This document shows, piece after piece, positions 1-5,374 of a stretch of DNA of 5,790 bases. The notes beneath the pieces are model-generated. The model was not told the DNA's origin, ran no database searches, and saw only the letters and a program-made list of their open reading frames with translations. The position numbers were made by a program, and so were the translations under genes. The DNA is from DUOD01 sp050945235 (GTDB lineage Bacteria > Bacillota > Clostridia > DUOD01). Within the stretch, counting starts at the first letter, position 1. Every line of letters begins with the position of its first letter. Location: positions 1-5,790 of the forward strand of contig JBMNSO010000107.1 of the NCBI GenBank assembly GCA_050945235.1, given 5' to 3'.

Positions 1-700
1 AATTGCCGTCAGGTTCTAGAAATTGACTACCGGTAACATCGGCGCCCAAAGGCACCAACACCTTATCTACGAAAAAACCTCCCGCTCCATTGCCGGCATC
101 AACAATTATTTTAAAATCCTTCAACGGTTTTTGTTTATCCTGGGGATGATCCACTGCTTCTCTAATTTTTTTGACCAGCATATCAGCATATACTGATATA
201 AAATCCACAGATGTGATATTGCCCTGACTTTCAGAGGCAGGAAAGTCGGCAGCCTGGGCTAGGGACAGAATATCGGTGATATCCTGCTTTTCCAGTCCGC
301 CTTCATTGGTGAAAAACTTTAAACCATTACGGTTATATGGCAGATGGCTGGCGGTAATCATTATTGCACCGTCATAGTTATAACCCGGTGTAACGGTTGT
401 CATAAACATTGCCGGGGTAGAAGCCATGCCACAGTCGAATACACGGGTACCAACATGGGTTAAACCCTTTATGACGGCATTTTTAAGTTGGGGGGCAGAC
501 AAACGGGAATCATGTCCTACTGAAATTGTCAGGTTACCTATTGGTTTTTGTTTCTTTTTTGATAACCAAAGGGCGAAGGCGCAGGCTATGGTATTTACCA
601 CATCATCGGTTAAGTTGACAGACTCTCCTTTTACGCCGGAAACTGCTATACCCCTTATATCACTTCCGTTTTGCAGCCTTTTCCACTTGTTCTCTAGCAT
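1..700 (-). CDS. Phosphoglucomutase/phosphomannomutase family protein, N-terminal part (cut by left edge)
   Basis: Alpha-D-phosphohexomutase superfamily enzyme, which interconverts sugar 1- and 6-phosphates in the cytoplasm through a phosphoserine and feeds sugar nucleotides to envelope synthesis. About 233 residues are visible and the C-terminal domains lie beyond the left edge. Motifs seen: SDIRGIA near residues 13-19, GHDSR at 62-66, and the phosphoserine loop TASHLPYNRNG at 116-126, with Ser118 as the expected phosphorylated residue. This is the TASHLP variant rather than the common TASHNP. A domain 2 segment IIVDAGNGAGG follows. The ATG at 700-698 is preceded by an AAAGGGTG ribosome binding site and is the natural start. 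The gene diverges from the I9-like gene. The family is certain; glucose versus mannose specificity cannot be told from this fragment. Confidence 0.93.
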   Translation of the reverse strand, partial: MLENKWKRLQNGSDIRGIAVSGVKGESVNLTDDVVNTIACAFALWLSKKKQKPIGNLTISVGHDSRLSAPQLKNAVIKGLTHVGTRVFDCGMASTPAMFMTTVTPGYNYDGAIMITASHLPYNRNGLKFFTNEGGLEKQDITDILSLAQAADFPASESQGNITSVDFISVYADMLVKKIREAVDHPQDKQKPLKDFKIIVDAGNGAGGFFVDKVLVPLGADVTGSQFLEPDGN

Positions 701-736
701 GATATATCACCCTTTTCCGTATTTTTCTTTCACTTT

Positions 737-765
737 ATTATATAACATACAGTTTTTTTCTCCAA
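737..765 (-). promoter_or_regulatory. Candidate SigA-type promoter of the phosphohexomutase gene
   Basis: Read on the minus strand, there is a perfect TATAAT -10 box (742-737) and a partial -35 box TTGGAG (765-760), separated by 17 bases. The -10 box lies 36 bases before the ATG, leaving room for a short leader with the ribosome binding site. An alternative -35, TTGACC (771-766), sits too far from this -10 but would be 16 bases from a weaker TATGTT. Assigned by eye only. Confidence 0.5.
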
Positions 766-902
766 GGTCAATTTTTGTTTCTTCAATAAGTAAAAGGTCA
801 TGACTCAGTTATATTTTATCATATGGACTATTTATTAATACGTGTAACAATTATTACTTGAACTGCGTAATATAACAATAGGCAATAGTTGCAATCAATC
901 AA

Positions 903-928
903 GTATTGGCAATTATTTTGCATACGAA
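903..928 (+). promoter_or_regulatory. Weak candidate SigE-like promoter of the I9-like operon
   Basis: The divergent intergenic stretch 701-961 must hold a promoter for the plus-strand genes, but no good TTGACA/TATAAT pair is visible. The best alternatives are GTATT (903-907) followed 13 bases later by CATACGAA (921-928), which partly resembles the mother-cell sigma-E consensus, and an isolated TAAAAT (932-937) without a matching -35. The region also has GGCAAT twice (881-886 and 908-913) and a small inverted repeat GCAA-TAG-TTGC (882-892). The promoter call is tentative. Confidence 0.2.
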
Positions 929-961
929 TTTTAAAATACTATACGGAGGCTTGTATAGGTA

Positions 962-1228
962 ATGAAGCATTTTAAGGTGGATAAGTATTTGTTGGATAAA
1001 GTAAAGAAATCCAAGGATTTTAGAATCACTGTAATTATGTATACAAATGGAAAAATAGACAACGAATTCAAAAAAACCATAAGTAAATTATCAGGGCATA
1101 TCAAATATGATTTGCCTTTGATTCATGCTGTCACAGTAGATATACCCTGTAGCAGTTTGGAAACCATAGCCGATTTACCTCAAATAAAGTATATACAGCA
1201 TGATGCTGTTGTGGACGTTCAAGTATAA
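962..1228 (+). CDS. Stand-alone subtilisin-propeptide-like (inhibitor I9-like) protein
   Basis: An 88-residue protein whose whole length resembles the N-terminal propeptide of subtilisin-like (S8) serine proteases, a domain that acts as intramolecular chaperone and inhibitor. Seen: a lysine-rich N-terminal helix (1-19), a beta strand RITVIMY (21-27), a helix (32-43), then GHIKYDLPLIHAVTVDIP (45-62), SSLETIADLP (64-73) and IKYIQHD (75-81). This is the usual order and ends where a mature protease would begin. No Asp/His/Ser catalytic domain follows; the reading frame stops and a different gene starts 20 bases later. There is no signal peptide. The start is the first ATG after an in-frame stop; its GGAGG (945-949) lies 12 bases upstream, slightly far. 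It is probably cotranscribed with the next gene. It could be an inhibitor or folding helper acting in trans, or an adapted remnant of a protease. The fold is likely; the role is inference. Confidence 0.72.
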   Translation: MKHFKVDKYLLDKVKKSKDFRITVIMYTNGKIDNEFKKTISKLSGHIKYDLPLIHAVTVDIPCSSLETIADLPQIKYIQHDAVVDVQV

Positions 1229-1248
1229 AGGAATTTAGGAGGGTTTTT

Positions 1249-2499
1249 ATGGAGGAGCGTTTTTCAGACTCAGAAAATGACAAACAAATTACCGCTATTC
1301 TGGCAACCAATATAATGAATAATGATTTATTTAATGAGGAGACTGATACATATTACAACAGCAGCCGGAGTTTTCCTCAGACCCAATATAACCTGTTGTT
1401 TACCGCAGCCATTGTATTTATTGTATCAATGCTATTAAATAATGGAAGACAGGCACATATGTTAAAGGATACGAAACAAGATCCATGTCCGTTGAATGAA
1501 CAGACCAAAAATATAAAAGAGACGATGCAAAATCACAAAAATACCAAGGTGGAATCCAGGCAAAATACCGGACAGCTGATACTTGTTAAAGAAAAAAGTG
1601 AGCTTAAGAATTTGCTCGCTTCATTAAGGGTACACCTTAATACAAGGGAACAATATATAATAGACTTATTAATTAAAATTTTCGAATTGGATGATAATCT
1701 AAGGACCATTAAGGAATACCGAAGTAGGGAGAGCACGGACGCATTAAGCGGTTTTGCTTATACAAGGGAGCAGAGTGTAGGAATTTTAAGAACGCTGCAG
1801 TCTTATTTGCCGCCCAGGGCGAAAACCATGGCGGAAGAAACCCTAAAATTAATAGAAGTAATAGATAGTTTCAGAAACTACACCAAAAAGATAAATACCA
1901 TGGAAGATGACAATATTTCCCTAGCTGAAAAGGGCAGGGAATTGATAAAGGTTTTTAAGCCCATATTAAATGAAAAGCTGAAAAAGAACATTGATAAAAT
2001 GATTAAGATGTTAGCTTTAATTGAAATGATGAATGAACAGGAATTCAAGAATCGCGTTGAAAAGGAAGAAGGTTCAACGAATGGGCAGCCCCACAAAACA
2101 ACAGATACAATAAAGGCTCTACCAACCATAAGGGAGAAAGCAGAGCCGGACCGAGACCATGACAATATGGCCGATATCTCGGCCCAGGAACCGGAGGATA
2201 ACGCCATTGATGACAATATAGCGCAATATAATGATGATAATAACCTCAACGGCGATGCTGAAGGTTCTGATCGTGAGGATGATACCAGCCAGAATAACAA
2301 TGAGATTGATGATGGTAAAGGGGATGTCGAGAATAAAGATGGCGGTGAAAATATTCAGAAATATGCCAACAATGAGAAGAATGGCAATAATGATAATATG
2401 CTGGATAGCGTTAGAAATTTACTAAATGATGAAAGCCAGAGGGAGAAGTTAAGCAAGTTTATGGAGATAGCAAAATACATGGCTAAAAGTGGTGAATAG
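1249..2499 (+). CDS. Membrane-anchored coiled-coil protein with acidic Asn/Asp-rich linker, function unknown
   Basis: Not recognised as a named family. The 416 residues divide as follows: a polar N-terminus rich in Asp, Asn and Ser (1-47); one hydrophobic segment NLLFTAAIVFIVSMLL (48-63), a probable single membrane anchor without a cleavage site; a basic stretch (66-106); a long, mostly helical region (107-272) containing LPPRAKTMAEETLKLIEVID (187-206) and KPILNEKLKKNIDKMIKML (237-255); a disordered, strongly acidic Asn/Asp/Gly-rich linker (296-384); and a C-terminal helix DSVRNLLNDESQREKLSKFM (386-405). The start is firm: AGGAGGG (1237-1243) lies 5 bases before the ATG. It follows the I9-like gene by 20 bases and ends just before a strong terminator, so the two probably share a transcript. 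It could be a scaffold or a spore-envelope protein, but the sequence does not settle this. Confidence 0.85.
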   Translation: MEERFSDSENDKQITAILATNIMNNDLFNEETDTYYNSSRSFPQTQYNLLFTAAIVFIVSMLLNNGRQAHMLKDTKQDPCPLNEQTKNIKETMQNHKNTKVESRQNTGQLILVKEKSELKNLLASLRVHLNTREQYIIDLLIKIFELDDNLRTIKEYRSRESTDALSGFAYTREQSVGILRTLQSYLPPRAKTMAEETLKLIEVIDSFRNYTKKINTMEDDNISLAEKGRELIKVFKPILNEKLKKNIDKMIKMLALIEMMNEQEFKNRVEKEEGSTNGQPHKTTDTIKALPTIREKAEPDRDHDNMADISAQEPEDNAIDDNIAQYNDDNNLNGDAEGSDREDDTSQNNNEIDDGKGDVENKDGGENIQKYANNEKNGNNDNMLDSVRNLLNDESQREKLSKFMEIAKYMAKSGE

Positions 2500-2503
2500 G
2501 GAA

Positions 2504-2540
2504 GGGGATGCAATACAGTGGGGTGCATCCCCCTTTTTCT
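2504..2540 (+). terminator. Rho-independent terminator of the I9-like operon
   Basis: The 9-base arm GGGGATGCA (2504-2512) pairs perfectly with TGCATCCCC (2524-2532) across an 11-base loop, and is followed by CTTTTTCT. It begins 4 bases after the stop codon of the 416-residue gene. Read from the other strand it lacks a U-tract, so it serves only the plus-strand operon; no clear terminator for the converging amidase gene is visible in 2541-2626. Confidence 0.88.
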
Positions 2541-2626
2541 ATTCATTCCGCAACAGTGTTTATAACATGAAGCTAAAGTACCCTATATACAGAGTGCATC
2601 GGCCTATATTATAAAAATACATTGGT

Positions 2627-3730
2627 TTAGCTACCGTTGTCGGCCTTTTTGTTGTCGGTCTTCTTAAAGAGATCTATGATCAAATATATAAGTTTAATGA
2701 TCAGTTTTACCAAGTATTCAATAGGATCGATTTCTGCTTCTTCATCTGACTCCTCTTCATCCTCCGGTGTATCAGGGGGAGATATATGATGCTCAAATTC
2801 CATTAAAACGGTGCCCGTAGCTACGTGTTGTAACACTATTTTACCTGAAAAATTGGACATTGCATAATTCTTGGCTTTCAGCAGACCTGTTAGTGCAATT
2901 TTTTGCTGATCGTTTACAAGGATGCGTATTACTTCTTCTTCATAATTCATTTCATCCTTTAAACTAATAGTTTTGTTAGTTGTAGTGTTTTGCAGTATAA
3001 TATTCGCCGGATAGAAATTCGTGAGGGCGTAAATCCTTGCCTTATCAAGGCCGGTAAGAGCGATTATTTCGGTCCCATCCACAATTATTTTCCAAACATC
3101 CCCTTTAGGAGGAACAGGTTGGCTCATCGGGATATCGAAATATCTAAGTATCGCATTGCTCAGATGTTTTGCGTAAAGGTCCCGGGTACTGGGGCTTATT
3201 AACATCTGACACTCCTGGGGGTTGGTGTGAAAGCCCAATTCTGCCAGTACACTGGTGGGCTTAAATTCCCTGATTACAAAATAATAATCATAATTCCCCT
3301 GGGTACTCTTGCGAGTTTTTATACCTCTATCCGGTACATTTAACCCAGTGGTTATTTCTTCCTGAATAAGGGTTGCCAGTTTGTGCCCCAGTTTCCCCTT
3401 AGGAGAATGTATGGAGTGATATGTCCCGCAACCCCGGGCGCTGGAATCGGATGCTGCATTAGTATGGATGGATATAACTATTGTCCTGTCTCGATTCTTA
3501 TTATAACTGTTTATCATATTGGCCCTTTCCTGTAGGGATACGGTGACATCCCTATCCCGGGTAAGCTTTACTTCTATATCCTGATAGTTGCTAAGGTTAT
3601 TCCTAATCTTAAGGGCTATATCCAGTACTGCATCGGCCTCTCTGTACCTTTTTCCATTGGCGGAACATACCCCATAGTTTTGACTGCTGCCGCCGTGGCC
3701 GGGGTCAAGCCATACCGTATAACTAGCCAT
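2627..3730 (-). CDS. N-acetylmuramoyl-L-alanine amidase (Amidase_3) with duplicated C-terminal domain
   Basis: Zinc-dependent amidase that cleaves the bond between N-acetylmuramic acid and L-alanine in peptidoglycan. The catalytic domain spans about residues 4-200. Zinc ligands are visible as His12 (DPGHGG), Glu31 (YREAD) and His89 (SIHTNA), with catalytic Glu164 in ELGFHTN, so it should be active. There is no signal peptide; the domain starts at residue 4, as in CwlC, the mother-cell lysis amidase of Bacillus subtilis. After a Pro-rich hinge (201-209) come two copies of a roughly 47-residue unit (212-258 and 267-313), probably substrate- or wall-binding. A highly acidic spacer (320-335) and a hydrophobic/basic tail helix (337-357) follow. 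The ATG has AAGGAGGT 6 bases upstream (3737-3744). It lies 107 bases behind the desulfurase-like gene on the same strand and may be cotranscribed; no convincing promoter is visible in the gap. A sporulation role is inference; a phage-type lysin is less likely because no phage genes are near. Confidence 0.93.
   Translation of the reverse strand: MASYTVWLDPGHGGSSQNYGVCSANGKRYREADAVLDIALKIRNNLSNYQDIEVKLTRDRDVTVSLQERANMINSYNKNRDRTIVISIHTNAASDSSARGCGTYHSIHSPKGKLGHKLATLIQEEITTGLNVPDRGIKTRKSTQGNYDYYFVIREFKPTSVLAELGFHTNPQECQMLISPSTRDLYAKHLSNAILRYFDIPMSQPVPPKGDVWKIIVDGTEIIALTGLDKARIYALTNFYPANIILQNTTTNKTISLKDEMNYEEEVIRILVNDQQKIALTGLLKAKNYAMSNFSGKIVLQHVATGTVLMEFEHHISPPDTPEDEEESDEEAEIDPIEYLVKLIIKLIYLIIDLFKKTDNKKADNGS
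2636..2665 (-). repeat. 15-base imperfect tandem repeat at the 3' end of the amidase gene
   Basis: Two adjacent 15-base units (2636-2650 and 2651-2665) share GTTGTCGG and differ at few positions in the remainder. They encode KKTDN followed by KKADN in the basic C-terminal tail of the amidase. This looks like a small, recent in-frame slippage duplication. Confidence 0.65.
2792..3097 (-). repeat. Two diverged copies of a roughly 47-residue domain inside the amidase
   Basis: Copy 1 is residues 212-258 (2957-3097) and copy 2 is residues 267-313 (2792-2932). They align without gaps over the first half, sharing the pattern I-x-V-x5-IALTGL-x-KA-x2-YA-x2-NF, then I-x-LQ after a one-residue difference. 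By eye about 19 of some 43 aligned residues are identical, while the DNA has diverged strongly, so the duplication is old. They do not match the SPOR repeats of CwlC in pattern. The ligand is unknown. Confidence 0.8.
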
Positions 3731-3837
3731 AAATATACCTCCTTAAAAATTAATTTTTACAATATAGATATCAAACCAGTATTAGAGCTATAAATATTAA
3801 ATCAGGTCGTTATAAACCCAAGGGCTGTTTCCATCTT

Positions 3838-4980
3838 CTACAAATGCTTTGTTATTATATGCTTCAAGGTATGGAGTGCATATTCAATGTGGTATTTAGT
3901 ATTAAAATAACCAATGCTGAATCTGACGGTGCCCTGCTTTAGAGTTCCAATGGTATTATGGGCGAGAGGTGCACAATGCAGGCCGGTTCTTACTGCGATG
4001 CCATGGGCTATTAAAAGATCTCCTATGGTGCGGGAATCCACATCCTTATAATTAAATGAAACAACGCCCACTCTGTTACTAACATTACCGCAGTAAACCT
4101 TTATTCCGTTTATCCGTTGAAGTTTTGCAATTAATATATCAGTCAATTTTTTTTCATGCTTATATATATTTTGGACTTTTTTACTCAGTATAAATTTAAG
4201 GGCACCATATAGGCCCCATATACCTGGAAGGTTTAATGTACCGCTTTCATATCTATCGGGTGTTACCACCGGTTGGTTCAGGTTACCGGAATCACTGCCC
4301 GTACCGCCCGTTATAATCGGGTTCAAATTGATTCTAGGGTCGACATATAGACCACCAATGCCTTGGGGCCCCATGAGCCCTTTATGCCCTGGAAATGCCA
4401 ATAGTCTTATATTGAATTTTTTTATGTCAATGGGTATAATGCCGGCTGTCTGTGAAGCGTCTACAAGAAAAGGGATATTATACTGCCGTGCTATCATACC
4501 GATTTCTTCTATTGGCATTATTGTACCGGTAACATTGGATGCATGGATGCTGATAATCAGCTTAGTTTCTGGTAAAATTGTTTTTTTTATTTCATTTAAT
4601 TCTATTTGTCCTGTAGCACTGCAATTAACAAAGGTTATCTTCAACCCTATGTCTTTTTTAAGCTGTACCAAGGGGCGGGCAACGGCATTGTGTTCCATTG
4701 AGGTTGCAATCACATGATCCCTGGGCTTAACCATACCTTTTATGGCAAAATTGATTCCATAGGTGGCGTTATTCGTAAACATAATGTCCAATGGGTTTTC
4801 TATATTAAACAGCTTTGCCAAGGATTCCCGGGTAGCATAAACTGTTTTTTCTGCATCCAGCACTGACTTATACGCTCCTCGTCCAGGATTACCACCGCAC
4901 ATTTTCAAGCATTTATCCATATATTTATGGACATCCTTAGGTTTAGGCCAAGAAGTGGCAGCATTATCAAGATATATCAT
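3838..4980 (-). CDS. Cysteine desulfurase-like PLP enzyme (aminotransferase class V, EF2568-type subfamily)
   Basis: Cytoplasmic pyridoxal-phosphate enzyme of the NifS/SufS fold, which takes sulfur (or selenium) from cysteine (or selenocysteine) as an enzyme-bound persulfide and releases alanine. Seen in order: YLDNAATSWPKP (3-14), GNPGRGAY (30-37), NNATYGIN (70-77), the cofactor-stacking His97 in SMEHNAV, Asp174 and Gln177 in VDASQTAG, the PLP lysine Lys200 in FPGHKGLMGPQG, RYESGTLN (243-250), and the active-site Cys336 in RTGLHCAPLAHNTIG. All key residues are present. The 380-residue length is typical. The start is supported by AAGGAGGG (4986-4993) 5 bases before the ATG. The RTGLHCAPLAH loop fits the subfamily modelled on Enterococcus EF2568, often found near selenium genes. 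The DUF3343 gene diverges from it 130 bases away, which supports a sulfur- or selenium-transfer role. The true substrate is not shown by the sequence. Confidence 0.93.
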   Translation of the reverse strand: MIYLDNAATSWPKPKDVHKYMDKCLKMCGGNPGRGAYKSVLDAEKTVYATRESLAKLFNIENPLDIMFTNNATYGINFAIKGMVKPRDHVIATSMEHNAVARPLVQLKKDIGLKITFVNCSATGQIELNEIKKTILPETKLIISIHASNVTGTIMPIEEIGMIARQYNIPFLVDASQTAGIIPIDIKKFNIRLLAFPGHKGLMGPQGIGGLYVDPRINLNPIITGGTGSDSGNLNQPVVTPDRYESGTLNLPGIWGLYGALKFILSKKVQNIYKHEKKLTDILIAKLQRINGIKVYCGNVSNRVGVVSFNYKDVDSRTIGDLLIAHGIAVRTGLHCAPLAHNTIGTLKQGTVRFSIGYFNTKYHIEYALHTLKHIITKHL

Positions 4981-5110
4981 TATATCCCTCCTTACAGCTT
5001 CTTAATTTTAATATATGTTTTTTATATAGGATTGACATTTTTAATTATTAGAACTTTTAGAGGAGTCCACACATATATTGGTTTAAGAGCTTACGGGGAG
5101 AGATAATAGT
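4981..5110. promoter_or_regulatory. Divergent promoter region between desulfurase-like and DUF3343 genes
   Basis: This 130-base AT-rich stretch must drive both genes outward. Signals seen: a perfect TTGACA (5032-5037) on the plus strand, but with no good -10 at 16-18 bases; TATATA on the minus strand within 5022-5028, with only a poor -35; and the octamer CATATATT on the minus strand (5017-5010) and again on the plus strand (5072-5079), each pointing at its own gene and resembling a sigma-E -10 box. No riboswitch-like structure or operator palindrome was recognised. The presence of promoters is secure from the gene layout; the exact boxes are not. Confidence 0.4.
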
Positions 5111-5374
5111 ATGCGCGAGTACGGATTGATAGCCTTTAGATCCAGACAACATGCAATAAGTTTTTATAACCAGTCGAAAATAAGGACTAGGTTGACTATT
5201 ATGTCAACACCAAGGGAGATCTCATATGGATGTGGCTTGTCCATAAAATTTAGTTTTTCTTATATAGACATTATAAAACGGGAATTGTGCAGAAAAAGAT
5301 ACTTATTAATACAGGGGGTGTATCATGTTCAAAGTGATGGATGCAAAAATACCTTTACTTTACTGACTCTTTAA
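5111..5374 (+). CDS. DUF3343 family protein, putative sulfur/selenium carrier
   Basis: An 87-residue cytoplasmic protein matching the small DUF3343 family along its length. Seen: an N-terminal strand YGLIAFRSRQHAISFY (4-19), the family signature STPREISYGCGLSIKF (32-47) with conserved Cys41, a helix with a basic stretch (52-64), and the closing GVYHVQ (69-74). The family has been proposed, from genome context, to carry activated sulfur or selenium on its cysteine; that function is not established. The neighbouring desulfurase-like gene is a typical companion. GGGGAG (5095-5100) lies 10 bases before the ATG. There is no membrane segment. The last 15 bases overlap the end of the converging coiled-coil gene, and the C-terminus keeps family-like length, so it is not obviously truncated. 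Confidence 0.82.
   Translation: MREYGLIAFRSRQHAISFYNQSKIRTRLTIMSTPREISYGCGLSIKFSFSYIDIIKRELCRKRYLLIQGVYHVQSDGCKNTFTLLTL

Noticed and set aside
426..803. Plus-strand open frame of 125 codons
   Set aside because: It lies mostly antisense to the phosphohexomutase gene, whose motifs are unmistakable, and its product is low-complexity and Phe/Ser-rich.
1229..1248. Possibility that the I9-like gene is the 5' part of a frameshifted S8 protease
   Set aside because: No Asp/His/Ser protease motifs appear in any frame downstream; the following 416-residue gene has its own strong ribosome binding site and an unrelated composition.
1878..2300. Minus-strand open frame of 140 codons with hydrophobic stretches
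   Set aside because: It is the complement of the Asp/Asn/Lys-rich part of the 416-residue gene; such antisense frames become Ser/Leu/Ile-rich by codon complementarity. The plus-strand gene has a strong ribosome binding site and a terminator.
2792..3097. SPOR domains in the amidase, as in CwlC
   Set aside because: The repeats lack the aromatic-x-VQ-x-GAF pattern of SPOR and instead share IALTGL-x-KA-x2-YA-x2-NF, so they are left as an unnamed repeat.
3817..3824. Palindrome CCCAAGGG just after the desulfurase-like gene, considered as a terminator
   Set aside because: There is no loop in the perfect palindrome, the flanking pairing is interrupted, and no U-tract follows on the minus strand, so read-through into the amidase gene is as likely.
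4328..4717. Plus-strand open frame of 129 codons
   Set aside because: Antisense shadow of the cysteine desulfurase-like gene, inside its PLP-binding region.
5032..5037. Perfect TTGACA taken as the -35 of a SigA promoter for the DUF3343 gene
   Set aside because: The positions 16-18 bases downstream read CTTTTA, TTTTAG or TTTAGA, none close to TATAAT. It is kept only as a possible element in the divergent region.
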